Below are positions 16,562 through 25,466 of a stretch of 44,950 nt of DNA, piece after piece; position 1 is the first letter of the stretch, and each line of letters begins with the position of its first letter. The DNA comes from Bacteroidales bacterium. GTDB taxonomy: Bacteria > Bacteroidota > Bacteroidia > Bacteroidales > UBA12170. The position numbers were made by a program, and so were the translations under genes. The stretch lies in assembly GCA_027858955.1 (NCBI GenBank), contig JAQIBR010000204.1, positions 1 through 44,950 of the forward strand, written 5' to 3'. The notes under the pieces are model-generated. The model saw nothing but the letters and a program-made list of their open reading frames with translations. It did not search any database and had not been told where the DNA came from.

Positions 16562-17314
16562 ATGAATTTTAAAAAAATCTCCCGTAAAACCCATCGCTAT
16601 ATGGGTTTGATAATTGGCATTCAATTTCTGTTTTGGACTTTAGGAGGATTGTACTTTAGCTGGACAAATATTGAAGAAATTAGAGGAAATACTCTAAAAA
16701 AATCAGATTCTTTCTTTTCTAAGGATCTGCAAATTACAGATATAAACATTCATATTGATAGTCTAAAGCAGGCTGGAATACTTGACTCCATTAAAAATAT
16801 AGAATTAACTCAGCTTCTTGATCAGCCACATATGCTGATTACTTATTTCACATTGAAAAATAAAAAAGTTAGCGAAGAAAGACTTCTTATCGATCTTAGA
16901 ACCAATAGTGCTATAAATGAAATTGCTGCTAAACTTGCTACTAAAATCGCCCAAAATAGTTTGATAAAACCTGTAGAAGTTTCATCAACTAAACTTCTTC
17001 TGGAAGAAGATGTGAATAATCATCACGAATTTAGAGGCGGTGTTTTCCCTGCTTATGCTGTTCAATTTAATACTAAAAATAAGCTTGTCATTTATATAGA
17101 TGCAAAGAGTGGTGAATTATTAAATTATAGAACACAAAATTGGAGAATTTTTGATTTCTTATGGATGATGCATACCATGGATTACGCTGGAAGAGATAAT
17201 CTTAACAATTGGATTCTACGAACTTTTTCAGTATTAGGTCTAATTACTATTTTTTCCGGATTTATCTTATACATGAACTCAAGTAGAATGTTTAGGAAAA
17301 AGAAATTGGTTTAA
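16562..17314 (+). CDS. PepSY domain membrane protein
   Basis: This 250-residue membrane protein belongs to the PepSY-associated TM group. A first transmembrane segment lies at about residues 17-38 (MGLIIGIQFLFWTLGGLYFSW) after a basic N-terminus. A PepSY-like extracytoplasmic region (YAVQFNTKNKLVIYIDAKSGELL, about 160-183) comes next, and a last helix near 220-240 (FSVLGLITIFSGFILYM). Conserved His residues (RKTHRYMG; WMMHTMDYAGRDNLNNW) recall the heme- or iron-reductase-like PepSY_TM proteins. ATG 16562 gives the expected N-terminus; the upstream ATG 16517 adds 15 atypical residues. Its 3' end overlaps the convergent MBL gene by 4 bp. Exact role unknown. Confidence 0.75.
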   Translation: MNFKKISRKTHRYMGLIIGIQFLFWTLGGLYFSWTNIEEIRGNTLKKSDSFFSKDLQITDINIHIDSLKQAGILDSIKNIELTQLLDQPHMLITYFTLKNKKVSEERLLIDLRTNSAINEIAAKLATKIAQNSLIKPVEVSSTKLLLEEDVNNHHEFRGGVFPAYAVQFNTKNKLVIYIDAKSGELLNYRTQNWRIFDFLWMMHTMDYAGRDNLNNWILRTFSVLGLITIFSGFILYMNSSRMFRKKKLV

Positions 17315-18411
17315 TTTTTCCACCATTGTGATGTTTCATGCCAAGGATAAGTTAATATTTCTCCAGGTGTAGGTGTAAGTGCTTTATAATCAAATGATTT
17401 TGAAGCTACCAAGAATCGTTTCACAGGCTCATCCCAAGCATGAAGGCTCAAACTGAATTTCCCCCAATGAATAGGAACTACAGCTTTTGCATTTAACTCT
17501 GATCCAGCCAAAGCAGATTGTTCCGGCATCATATGAATGGCTTTCCAATCTTCATTATACTGACCATTTTCAATAAATGCTAAATCAAAAGGACCATACT
17601 TCTCGCCTACTTTTTTAAATACATCGAAATAACCAGAATCTCCGCTAAAAAATACTTTATGATTTTGCCCAATTATTGCCCAAGAACCCCAAAGAGTACG
17701 ATCACGATTTAATATTCCTCGACCTGTAAAATGTCGTGTAGGTGTAAATATTAGTTTTATGTCTTTATTGAAATCAGTGTCATCCCACCAATCTAATTCA
17801 ATTATTTTTTCCGAATCAATACCCCATTCTTCCAAATGAACACCAACACCTAAAGGCACAAAAAACCGATTTACTTTATCTTTTAAGGCAAGCATACTTT
17901 CATATTCAAGATGATCATAATGGTCGTGCGAAATTAAAACAGCATCAATATGGGGCAATTGATCAATACTGTAATAATTGCTATAATTAAACTTTTTTGG
18001 ACCTACTAATGAAAACAAAGAAACACGTTCACCAAAAACTGGATCAATTAAAATTACCTGATTTTCAATCTTTAATAAAACTGATGAATGACCAAACCAA
18101 GTAAAAGAAATTTTATCAGAGTTTGCAGACTCAAATGATTCTTTCAAGAATTTTTTTGTAGGTAAATTTCTTGTTGGAGCTTTCTCCTCACTTGAGGAAA
18201 AGAATTTAATCATTGTAGAAAATTTTGGAGCAGCCATAGCTGTTGGAACTAAATTTATAAATTTCTTTCCATTAAAGTTATCCGATAGCTGAAGTCTTAA
18301 GAGCTTCTCATTCGAATTTTTTCCGCCAAGTTTAGGGGCTACAGAATAATACACAAATAAAACCCCCATAATCAGTGCAATAGTAATAGCTGTAAACATT
18401 CTAAATTTCAT
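17311..18411 (-). CDS. MBL-fold metallohydrolase, UlaG/NAPE-PLD-like
   Basis: This 366-residue protein has an N-terminal hydrophobic segment (about residues 6-25), so it is membrane-anchored or exported. The metallo-beta-lactamase core carries FTWFGHSSVLLKIENQVILIDP-type strands and the metal motif SHDHYDHLEY (HxHxDH, about residue 155). Further ligands are in TPTRHFTGRG, FFSGDSGYFDVF and VVPIHWGKFSLS. The pattern GHSS...HDHYDH...ARHxxGRG...GDSGY resembles NAPE-PLD/RomA-type hydrolases that act on phosphodiester lipids or similar substrates. No substrate can be assigned from sequence. Monocistronic and convergent with the PepSY gene. Confidence 0.85.
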   Translation of the reverse strand: MKFRMFTAITIALIMGVLFVYYSVAPKLGGKNSNEKLLRLQLSDNFNGKKFINLVPTAMAAPKFSTMIKFFSSSEEKAPTRNLPTKKFLKESFESANSDKISFTWFGHSSVLLKIENQVILIDPVFGERVSLFSLVGPKKFNYSNYYSIDQLPHIDAVLISHDHYDHLEYESMLALKDKVNRFFVPLGVGVHLEEWGIDSEKIIELDWWDDTDFNKDIKLIFTPTRHFTGRGILNRDRTLWGSWAIIGQNHKVFFSGDSGYFDVFKKVGEKYGPFDLAFIENGQYNEDWKAIHMMPEQSALAGSELNAKAVVPIHWGKFSLSLHAWDEPVKRFLVASKSFDYKALTPTPGEILTYPWHETSQWWKN

Positions 18412-18509
18412 TAGTTAAGATTGGAATGCAAATCTATCAATTAAATATTTAAAGCCTACTTATACAATACAGGTCGAAATATTTTTATATTTGTTTAACA
18501 AAATAAACC

Positions 18510-19697
18510 ATGAAAAAATCGATCATCTTTCTTTTTTCCATTTTCTTTAGTATTGGAATATTTGCTCAGGTAATTATACGAACCAAATCAAATCTTCCGG
18601 AAATAAGTGATATCATTGCCGTTTTAGATGATGCAACAGGCTGGGTATTACAAGATAACGGAAGTTGGCTAAGCGCAAAAAACAAAATTTTACATTTTAG
18701 TTCTGAGCAAAATCTGAATGCAGATGAAATGCTTAAACTTGGTCGACAGAATTTCCAACAACTTGAACTTCGCGAAGTTTTAGTTGGGGATGAACAATAC
18801 GCTATTTTAATATTTAAATATGCAGGTGGATTTTTTGAATTTCCAGTTCTCCGCCAAAATTTCCATAGTAATGAAAATGCACTTTATATAGTTTTTCCCG
18901 CTAAAAAACTCAATAAGATTTTATCGCTTGCAAACGATTATAATGAGCCTCTGGCAGTTAATCTAGATGTATTTTGTTCGGGCGATATTATCAATTACGA
19001 TGCTAAATTATTATCAACACAAATTGCATATAATATTTCACGTGTTGACAAAATGGAAGAACCTTCTCAATTCACTATGATTTTAGCTGTTATGCCAACA
19101 ATTGTCAATGGAGAGAAATTATTCCGTTTTAGATATATAAATGTGTTTAATCAGGAAAGTCTTTACAGAAAATATTTACTTCCTGCTAATAAAAACAAAC
19201 ATTTTAAAAGTAGCTATTTTGAAGTTCCTTATCAGCATTTTATCGACTTCTTTGGAGCTCTAACCGTACAAAAAACAAACTTTAATATTCTAGAACCAAT
19301 CAATTTTAACGACTTTTATAAACGAGGAGTACTTCGTTATGAACGAGAGAATTATGAAGGTGCTTTAAACGATTTTAGAGCAGCACTTAGGCAAAAACCT
19401 GATACTGATTTTTGGCCATTATATGCTTTAATGGGTAGTACACATCATCAACTCAAAAATTACAATTCTGCAATAAGATCATTTGAAAAAGCCATAATAT
19501 TAGGACCAAAAGATACTGATCAAAAACAGACTTGGATCAGAAATTATTATAACCTTGGTCTTTCACATTTAATGCTCAACAATAAAGCCGACGCCTGTAG
19601 CAACTTTCAAAAAGCAAAATCTGGAGGTTTGGCAGATGATGAGGCGATTAAAGTGATTAGGAAAAATTGTAAAGGGAAATACAAGGTAAAAAAATAA
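18510..19697 (+). CDS. Exported TPR-repeat protein
   Basis: This 395-residue protein has a signal peptide (KKSIIFLFSIFFSIGIFAQ, cleavage after about residue 20). The N-terminal 260 residues are not recognised. The C-terminus (about 280-375) contains three tetratricopeptide-like units: FYKRGVLRYERENYEGALND, YALMGSTHHQLKNYNSAIRS and YYNLGLSHLMLNNKADACSN. TPRs mediate protein-protein contacts, so a periplasmic scaffold role is likely. A TATATTTG -7 element at 18486-18493 sits 16 bp before ATG. It precedes a barrel/SPOR-like protein on the same strand, 142 bp apart. Confidence 0.75.
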   Translation: MKKSIIFLFSIFFSIGIFAQVIIRTKSNLPEISDIIAVLDDATGWVLQDNGSWLSAKNKILHFSSEQNLNADEMLKLGRQNFQQLELREVLVGDEQYAILIFKYAGGFFEFPVLRQNFHSNENALYIVFPAKKLNKILSLANDYNEPLAVNLDVFCSGDIINYDAKLLSTQIAYNISRVDKMEEPSQFTMILAVMPTIVNGEKLFRFRYINVFNQESLYRKYLLPANKNKHFKSSYFEVPYQHFIDFFGALTVQKTNFNILEPINFNDFYKRGVLRYERENYEGALNDFRAALRQKPDTDFWPLYALMGSTHHQLKNYNSAIRSFEKAIILGPKDTDQKQTWIRNYYNLGLSHLMLNNKADACSNFQKAKSGGLADDEAIKVIRKNCKGKYKVKK

Positions 19698-19839
19698 CTA
19701 CCCTAGTCTGACTATATCCTATTTTAATTAACACTCTTTTGTTTATACATCTACCTTACTCCTTATTATTGCATAATATATTTAATTATTTTTGATACAT
19801 TGACATAAAATTATGCCAAGGGCTGAGAATTTGCATTAA

Positions 19840-21768
19840 GTGAAGAAACTATTATTACATAAAATATTAATTATCATACTTTTACTCGGAAGTATACAAA
19901 TCGCTTTTGCTCAAAAGTCGACAAAAATAAAAGACATCAACAATAAGTGGTTTGTTGGAATTAATGGAGGTGTAAATATGTTTTGGGGTGATATTAAATT
20001 CAATCCATTTTGGCCATCACCCAAAATGCAAGAACTCCAAATAGGAGGAGGTCTGGTTTTTGGTCGAAGCTTAAGTCAAAGTTTTAAAATAAGTTCTGAA
20101 TTATATTTTACATCTCTACGCGGATTACAAGAAGTTTATCCAGATACTCTGGGATTTAAAACACAAGCATTATCGTTCGCATTAAAAGGGCATTTTAACA
20201 TAATCAGTCTGTTTACTAAAAAGGACACTAAATTTGATTTATTTATAGAAAGTGGGGCGGGAATTATTGCCTGGAGAAGCCTTTTGCAAAATCATCTTAC
20301 TAACGATACTCTGAACGATTTGGGCTGGTCAAATTCAGATTATGAATTTAGTTATTATATTCCAGCCGGAATAAAATTTGAATATCAGATTAGTCCTAAA
20401 CTTTCCACACACTTTACTAGCAGCTACAATTTCGTATTTAGCGATCTACTGGATGGAGAAGCAATTGGAAGCTATGATAATTTTAGCTATAATTCACTGG
20501 GTATCAACTATCATTTTGGGAAGCAAAAAACAATTCCAAAACTATTGCCATATAGTTTTTTTAAAATTACATACGATAGTTTAACTTCTCTAACAAGCAA
20601 AAACGAAAACCCGCCAAAAAAGGCCAAGGAAACAAAAGAAGTTATCAATCCTTTTTCCGTAACGATTGATGTCCCCGAACAGGCATCACATACTGGATTC
20701 GATATTGGTATTAACATTACGAAATTAGGCATTCCTGCCAGTGGCTTTTTCCGTTTGCTTGTTCCTAGCGGATTTCTGCCCCAGTCAACACCTAATGATG
20801 ATATAAGTTTCACTAAACTTGGTTATCGTTATGATTACGATTTCATTTTGCCTTTGAATCAGGATAAAACTTCTATCCCTATTCACATAAAATTGAGCGA
20901 GATAGAAAAAGGTATATTCCCCATTTTAGTTGAAGGAGAAATTATAGATCAAAACGGAAATGTTTTCCCTATTAAGTTTGCATCTTATATCGAAATTATT
21001 TCTGAAGAAGGATGGAATAAAGGCTTGCCTATTCATGATCAGACAAAACCTGACTCTAAATATGAGATAAAAGATTCAACTAAAACCATTAAAGCAGAAA
21101 AGAATAATCAGATAATCCAAAAAGATATTTCAAGTGTTGCACTGCCTATCGAATCCAAAGATATTGAGCCACAAAAACAAAATGAATCACATATTGGAAT
21201 ATACCGCATTCAATTTATGGCGAGCCAAAAACCTTATACCAATCTGGAAAGTTTTAAGGCAAAACATAAAATTACTGATGAAATATTTATTTCGCAGGCA
21301 GATGGGTGGTATCGCTACAACCTCTATGCTGCTGAATACCGTAATGAAGCAATTCAATTATGCTTAAAAGTTAGAAATGAAAACGATATCCCGCAAGCTT
21401 TTATTACTTATTATGAAAATGGGAAACGGGTACTCTCGCCAAATGCCAAGAAAGCTGATCAAACATCTTCAACTTTAAAAGAAGCATCTTCTAAAAACAC
21501 AAATATTTCAAATAATAAATTACTTTATAGAATAGAGATTGCTATTGGTTTTGAAAAACCTATTCCACTTTATCTTTTGCAAAAGAAAGTAGGGAAAGAA
21601 CCAATCAGCGAGTTCAAACATAAGCTTAATTATTATTATACTATAGGGGAATTTGAAAATTTAGAAGTAGCTCGTGCATTTTTAGTCTATGTAAAAACAC
21701 AATTCCCATTAGGAAACGCCAAAATTGGCCAATATCAGAATAACCAACGTATTAAAGTCGTGCTTTAA
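19840..21768 (+). CDS. Outer-membrane beta-barrel protein with two C-terminal SPOR-like repeats
   Basis: This 642-residue protein starts with GTG at 19840 and a signal peptide (IIILLLGSIQIAFAQ). Residues about 35-225 resemble an outer-membrane beta-barrel domain (WFVGINGGVNMFWGDIKFN; many alternating aromatic strands ending SLGINYHFG). A middle beta-rich region of about 180 residues follows. The C-terminus holds two SPOR-like repeats of about 75 residues each (YRIQFMASQKPYTNLESF ... DGWYRYNLYAAEYRNEA, and YRIEIAIGFEKPIPLYLL ... NYYYTIGEFENLEVA). SPOR domains bind denuded septal peptidoglycan, so this could link the outer membrane to the wall. The arrangement is inferred from pattern only. Confidence 0.65.
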   Translation: MKKLLLHKILIIILLLGSIQIAFAQKSTKIKDINNKWFVGINGGVNMFWGDIKFNPFWPSPKMQELQIGGGLVFGRSLSQSFKISSELYFTSLRGLQEVYPDTLGFKTQALSFALKGHFNIISLFTKKDTKFDLFIESGAGIIAWRSLLQNHLTNDTLNDLGWSNSDYEFSYYIPAGIKFEYQISPKLSTHFTSSYNFVFSDLLDGEAIGSYDNFSYNSLGINYHFGKQKTIPKLLPYSFFKITYDSLTSLTSKNENPPKKAKETKEVINPFSVTIDVPEQASHTGFDIGINITKLGIPASGFFRLLVPSGFLPQSTPNDDISFTKLGYRYDYDFILPLNQDKTSIPIHIKLSEIEKGIFPILVEGEIIDQNGNVFPIKFASYIEIISEEGWNKGLPIHDQTKPDSKYEIKDSTKTIKAEKNNQIIQKDISSVALPIESKDIEPQKQNESHIGIYRIQFMASQKPYTNLESFKAKHKITDEIFISQADGWYRYNLYAAEYRNEAIQLCLKVRNENDIPQAFITYYENGKRVLSPNAKKADQTSSTLKEASSKNTNISNNKLLYRIEIAIGFEKPIPLYLLQKKVGKEPISEFKHKLNYYYTIGEFENLEVARAFLVYVKTQFPLGNAKIGQYQNNQRIKVVL

Positions 21769-21839
21769 GCTAATTTGCAAACATATTTTCAGTTAAATAA
21801 CAGAATTCAAAAATAATCTTGTAAAAAACAAATCAATGT

Positions 21840-21869
21840 TTGCTAATTCGCAATTTTGTATTAATTTTG
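21840..21869 (+). promoter_or_regulatory. Promoter of rpsT
   Basis: TTG at 21840-21842 and TAATTTTG at 21862-21869 are spaced by 19 bp. The sequence continues CAGCCCAAAA, nearly identical to the rpsO promoter start region. ATG follows 48 bp after the -7 element. Confidence 0.8.
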
Positions 21870-21917
21870 CAGCCCAAAATACAGGAATAGAAATCGAACT
21901 TAATAAAAATATAAAGT

Positions 21918-22172
21918 ATGGCGAATCATAAATCGGCAATTAAAAGAATCAGACAAGCTGAATCACACAGATTAAGAAACAGGTATTTCGCTCGCAGTAT
22001 GCGTAACGCTATCAAACAATTAAAAAGCTTGACAGACAAAGCAGAAGCTGCTGTTAAATTACCTTCGGTAATGTCTATAATTGACAAAAACGCAAAACGT
22101 TCGATTATTCACAAGAATAAAGCCGGCAATCTGAAATCAAAATTAACTAAAGGCATTAATACTTTAGCCTAA
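21918..22172 (+). CDS. rpsT: 30S ribosomal protein S20
   Basis: This 84-residue bS20 is a basic, all-helical primary binder of 16S rRNA. It shows the standard start [22 protein letters not shown] and a C-terminal [20 protein letters not shown]. It has its own promoter and terminator. Confidence 0.97.
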   Translation: MANHKSAIKRIRQAESHRLRNRYFARSMRNAIKQLKSLTDKAEAAVKLPSVMSIIDKNAKRSIIHKNKAGNLKSKLTKGINTLA

Positions 22173-22195
22173 TTTTTAGTAAAATATTTTACTTG

Positions 22196-22226
22196 AGCCA
22201 TCTGTCATTTGACGGATGGCTTTTTT
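22196..22226 (+). terminator. rpsT terminator
   Basis: AGCCATCTGTC and GACGGATGGCT form the stem (one T-G pair) with a short ATTT loop, followed by six T. Confidence 0.88.
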
Positions 22227-22305
22227 GTTGATTTTAGTATAATCATTGATTATCTTTGGATTACAATATTCTTATCAAGAAAGCATTCCCTCAAAAGATA
22301 ATCCT

Positions 22306-23004
22306 ATGAACTACTCCACAGGAAAAAGCATTAAACATTGGGCAGAAGAAGATCGCCCTCGCGAAAAATTAATTTTAAAAGGCAAATCGAGCTTAAGCAA
22401 TGCCGAAATATTGGCTATCCTAATTGGCTCTGGCAATCGCGACGAATCAGCTGTTGAACTTTCACAAAGGATTTTAAGCAGCAGCAACAACAATTTAAAC
22501 ACTCTTTCATTACTTAGTGTAAACGATTTAAAAAAGTTTAAAGGCGTCGGGGAGGCTAAAGCGATAAATATCATTGCAGCACTTGAATTGGGTAGGCGAA
22601 GACGCTCTAGCGAAGCGCTGGAACAAAAAAGCATAACTTCTAGTCGAGATGCATTTGAATTACTATATGCCGATTTAGCCGATCAATCTTTTGAAGAGTT
22701 TTGGATTATTCTTTTAAAACGCAACAATCAAATTATTAGCAAAAGAAGGATTTCCGAAGGTGGCCTGGCAGGTACCGTAGCCGATCCAAAAAAAATATTC
22801 AAAATGGCACTCGATGCTCAGGCAAGTTCTATCATTCTTTGTCATAATCACCCCTCGGGAAATCTAAAACCAAGCGATCAAGACAAACAACTCACCCGCA
22901 AAATTGTGCAAGCAGGCAAAACACTTGAAATTGCCGTTCTTGATCATTTGATTTTTGGTAATGAAAATTATTTCAGCTTTGCCGATGAAAATTTGCTTAG
23001 TTAG
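22306..23004 (+). CDS. radC: RadC/JAB-domain protein
   Basis: This 232-residue protein is full length for RadC. An N-terminal helix-hairpin-helix-like part (KSSLSNAEILAILIGSGNRDESAVELSQRIL ... LKKFKGVGEAKAINIIAALELG; residues quoted in two parts) precedes a JAB/MPN metalloprotease-like domain with HNHPSGNLKPSDQD (about 185-198). The old link with DNA repair is not supported by later work and the function is unresolved. ATG 22306 gives the normal start MNYSTGKSIKHWAEEDRPREK; the upstream TTG at 22246 does not. It lies between rpsT and the epimerase. Confidence 0.93.
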   Translation: MNYSTGKSIKHWAEEDRPREKLILKGKSSLSNAEILAILIGSGNRDESAVELSQRILSSSNNNLNTLSLLSVNDLKKFKGVGEAKAINIIAALELGRRRRSSEALEQKSITSSRDAFELLYADLADQSFEEFWIILLKRNNQIISKRRISEGGLAGTVADPKKIFKMALDAQASSIILCHNHPSGNLKPSDQDKQLTRKIVQAGKTLEIAVLDHLIFGNENYFSFADENLLS

Positions 23005-23054
23005 TGAGTCATCTATTTTCGCTAAATTCGCAGCAATAATTCTACACTTATTCC

Positions 23055-24197
23055 ATGCGCAAAATAATAACTATCGTGGGTGCCCGACCTCAAATTATTA
23101 AAGCTGCCGCTTTAAGTCGAGCTTTTAAAATGCATCCTAAATTTAAAGAAATCATTGTTCATACGGGTCAACATTACGATTTTAATATGTCGGAGGTGTT
23201 TTTTGAAGAACTAAACATTCCAAAACCGAATTATCAGTTTGAAATTCAAGGTGGTGAACAAGGAAATCAAACGGCACAAATGCTTGTAAATATTGAAAAA
23301 GTATTGCTCGATGAAAAACCAGACTTAGTTGTTGTTTATGGAGATACTAACTCCACACTTGCCGGTGCCTTGGCTGCATCTAAGCTGCAAATCCCTGTTG
23401 TGCACATTGAAGCCGGAATGAGATCGTTTAATAAAGCGATGCCTGAAGAGGTAAATCGTATTATTACAGATCATTGTTCAACTTTACTTTTTAGTCCAAC
23501 AAAAACAGGAATCAAGAATTTAGAAAAGGAAGGATTCTCAGTTAAACATATTGGTCATATTTCAATCGATAATCCATTAGTTTATCATTGTGGCGATATA
23601 ATGTTGGATAATAGTTTATATTTCTCAACTATTGCAGCTCAAAAATCTAAAATTCTTACTCAACATAAACTTGAAAAGAATAGATTTATTTTGAGTACTG
23701 TTCATCGCAATACAACCACCGATGATCCAATACGTTTAACATCATTAATAGAAAGCTTATTAAATTTGGCGACTAAGCATAACGAAACGATAGTTTTCCC
23801 GCTGCATCCTCGCACACTAAAACAATTAAATCTAAATCAATCTAAAGAACTTTATCAGCGACTTCAGGCTACTAAAAACATTTTACTTACCGAGCCGCTT
23901 ACATATTTGGATATGATTCAATTGGAGCAAAATGCTAAACTCATTCTTACCGATTCTGGTGGAGTTCAAAAAGAAGCCTTTTATTTTCAGAAACCATGCA
24001 TAATTGCTCGCCCCGAGACAGAATGGGAAGAATTGGTAGAGTTAAAAACAGCAATACTTTGCGACGTAGAAAAGCAGAAGATAGAAGCTGCATACCTTTC
24101 ATTTATTAGCAATCCTCCACAGAATTATCCGCCAATTTTTGGCCATGGAAAAGCGGCGGAATTTATTGCAGAAGAAATTGTCAAATTCCTTTCTTAA
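23055..24197 (+). CDS. wecB: UDP-N-acetylglucosamine 2-epimerase (non-hydrolysing)
   Basis: This 380-residue enzyme interconverts UDP-GlcNAc and UDP-ManNAc for surface polysaccharide synthesis. Motifs are VGARPQIIKAAALSRAF (about residues 8-24), HTGQHYDFNMSEVFFEEL, VVVYGDTNSTLAGALAA, HIEAGMRSFNKAMPEEVNR (about 115-135), STVHRNTT and LTDSGGVQKEAFYFQKP (about 300). Length and motifs are those of the GT-B fold epimerases. The symbol reflects the family; it is not in a visible polysaccharide cluster. Confidence 0.93.
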   Translation: MRKIITIVGARPQIIKAAALSRAFKMHPKFKEIIVHTGQHYDFNMSEVFFEELNIPKPNYQFEIQGGEQGNQTAQMLVNIEKVLLDEKPDLVVVYGDTNSTLAGALAASKLQIPVVHIEAGMRSFNKAMPEEVNRIITDHCSTLLFSPTKTGIKNLEKEGFSVKHIGHISIDNPLVYHCGDIMLDNSLYFSTIAAQKSKILTQHKLEKNRFILSTVHRNTTTDDPIRLTSLIESLLNLATKHNETIVFPLHPRTLKQLNLNQSKELYQRLQATKNILLTEPLTYLDMIQLEQNAKLILTDSGGVQKEAFYFQKPCIIARPETEWEELVELKTAILCDVEKQKIEAAYLSFISNPPQNYPPIFGHGKAAEFIAEEIVKFLS

Positions 24198-24234
24198 GCC
24201 ACTCTGTATCAATAAAATTAATCTTTTTAATTGT

Positions 24235-24264
24235 TTGATATTTAGCTAAATCTTTATATCTTTG
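24235..24264 (+). promoter_or_regulatory. Promoter of the rpsF-rpsR-rplI operon
   Basis: TTG at 24235-24237 and TATCTTTG at 24257-24264 have 19-bp spacing. The start region CCGCCCAA again resembles the CAGCCC found at rpsO and rpsT. The leader to rpsF is about 70 nt. Confidence 0.8.
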
Positions 24265-24339
24265 CCGCCCAATTTGACGAGTAAATATCTACTTGTCTGT
24301 GGATCAATAAATTAATTATTAAAATAAAAATTTTACACA

Positions 24340-24696
24340 ATGGTTAAACAGTACGAAACCGTTTTCATTATGACTCCCGTTTTATCTGTCGAACAGATGA
24401 AGGAAGCGGTAAATAAGTATCGTGATCTCCTAAAGGAGTATGGTGCTGAGGTTGTCCATGAGGAAGAGTGGGGTTTGAGAAAACTCGCTTATCCTATTCA
24501 AAAAAAATCTACAGGATTCTATCAATTATTGGAATACCGTATGGAAGGCGAGCACATTCGCAATTTTGAAATCGCGTATAAACGCGACGAACGCATTCTT
24601 CGTTTCTTAACAGTAGCTTTGGACAAACATGCCATTGCATATAACGAAAAGAAAAGAAAAATGAAAAAAGGCGAATCAGAAGTTAAAGCAAATTAA
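24340..24696 (+). CDS. rpsF: 30S ribosomal protein S6
   Basis: This 118-residue bS6 forms a heterodimer with S18 on the 30S platform. It begins MVKQYETVFIMTPVLSVEQM and contains EWGLRKLAYPIQKKSTGFYQLLEY. The C-terminal tail is very basic (EKKRKMKKGESEVKAN). First gene of the three-gene operon; 21 bp to rpsR. Confidence 0.97.
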   Translation: MVKQYETVFIMTPVLSVEQMKEAVNKYRDLLKEYGAEVVHEEEWGLRKLAYPIQKKSTGFYQLLEYRMEGEHIRNFEIAYKRDERILRFLTVALDKHAIAYNEKKRKMKKGESEVKAN

Positions 24697-24717
24697 TAAC
24701 ATTAAAAAAATTTAACA

Positions 24718-24984
24718 ATGGCTCAAAATTCAGATATTAAATATCTTACCCCAATTGCGGTAGATACCAAAAAGAAAAAATATTGCCGTTTCAAGAAAAG
24801 CGGAATCAAATTTATCGATTATAAAGACGCAAACTTTTTGCTGAAATTCGTAAACGAACAAGGTAAACTTTTACCACGTCGTTTAACTGGTACTTCAACT
24901 AAATATCAGAAAAAAGTAGCTCAAGCAGTTAAGAGAGCTCGTCATATAGCATTAATGCCATATGTTGGCGATTTATTAAAATAA
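24718..24984 (+). CDS. rpsR: 30S ribosomal protein S18
   Basis: This 88-residue bS18 has the conserved core [30 protein letters not shown] (in two parts: [19 protein letters not shown] and [16 protein letters not shown]) followed by [13 protein letters not shown]. It partners S6. In Bacteroidota S18, S6 and S21 are known to help hold the 16S 3' end, which makes the strong Shine-Dalgarno at its own end notable. It is 13 bp from rplI. Confidence 0.97.
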   Translation: MAQNSDIKYLTPIAVDTKKKKYCRFKKSGIKFIDYKDANFLLKFVNEQGKLLPRRLTGTSTKYQKKVAQAVKRARHIALMPYVGDLLK

Positions 24985-24992
24985 AAGGAGGT
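24985..24992 (+). promoter_or_regulatory. Perfect Shine-Dalgarno sequence before rplI
   Basis: AAGGAGGT is fully complementary to the standard 16S rRNA 3' tail. The GGAGG core ends 6 nt before ATG 24998, an ideal spacing. No other gene start inspected in this window has a comparable site, and the phylum generally does not use them. It starts at the last A of the rpsR stop region. Confidence 0.85.
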
Positions 24993-24997
24993 AACCG

Positions 24998-25450
24998 ATG
25001 CAAATTATTTTAAAGAAAGATGTCCAGAATTTAGGATATATAGATGATATACTGGAAGTTAAAGACGGTTACGCACGTAACTATTTAATTCCTCAAGGTT
25101 TTGCAATTGCAGCCAACGACAGCAATAAAAAAATCCTATCAGAAGTAAGAAAGCAGCGTGCTTTTAAGATCGATAAGATCAGAAACGAAGCCTCTGCCGA
25201 AGCTAAATTATTAGATGGTTTAACCGTAAAAATTGCTACTAAAGCAGCAGCTTCTGGCAAAATATATGGTTCTGTAAATGCTATTCAAATTGCAGAAGCA
25301 ATTAAAGAACAGCATAATTATGATGTTGATCGCAAGAAAATTACTATTGAAGGCGAAACTATCAAAGAAGTGGGAACTTATAAAGCAACCGCTCAACTTT
25401 ATAAAGACATTGTCGCGGAAATAACTTTTGAAGTTGTTACCGAAGAATAA
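24998..25450 (+). CDS. rplI: 50S ribosomal protein L9
   Basis: This 150-residue bL9 has the N-terminal rRNA-binding domain (MQIILKKDVQNLGYIDDILEVKDGYARNYLIPQGFA, signature GYARNYLIP at about 24-32). A long connecting helix and a C-terminal domain (ASGKIYGSVNAIQIAEAI) follow. Last gene of the operon, preceded by an unusually strong Shine-Dalgarno. The terminator expected after it appears to be split by the IS right end. Confidence 0.97.
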   Translation: MQIILKKDVQNLGYIDDILEVKDGYARNYLIPQGFAIAANDSNKKILSEVRKQRAFKIDKIRNEASAEAKLLDGLTVKIATKAAASGKIYGSVNAIQIAEAIKEQHNYDVDRKKITIEGETIKEVGTYKATAQLYKDIVAEITFEVVTEE

Positions 25451-25466
25451 GTCTGGCAAACAGAAT

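Noticed and set aside
24985-24992. AAGGAGGT as a chance A/G run
   Set aside because: Full complementarity over 8 bases together with ideal 6-nt spacing to a certain start codon makes chance unlikely, so it was kept as a finding.
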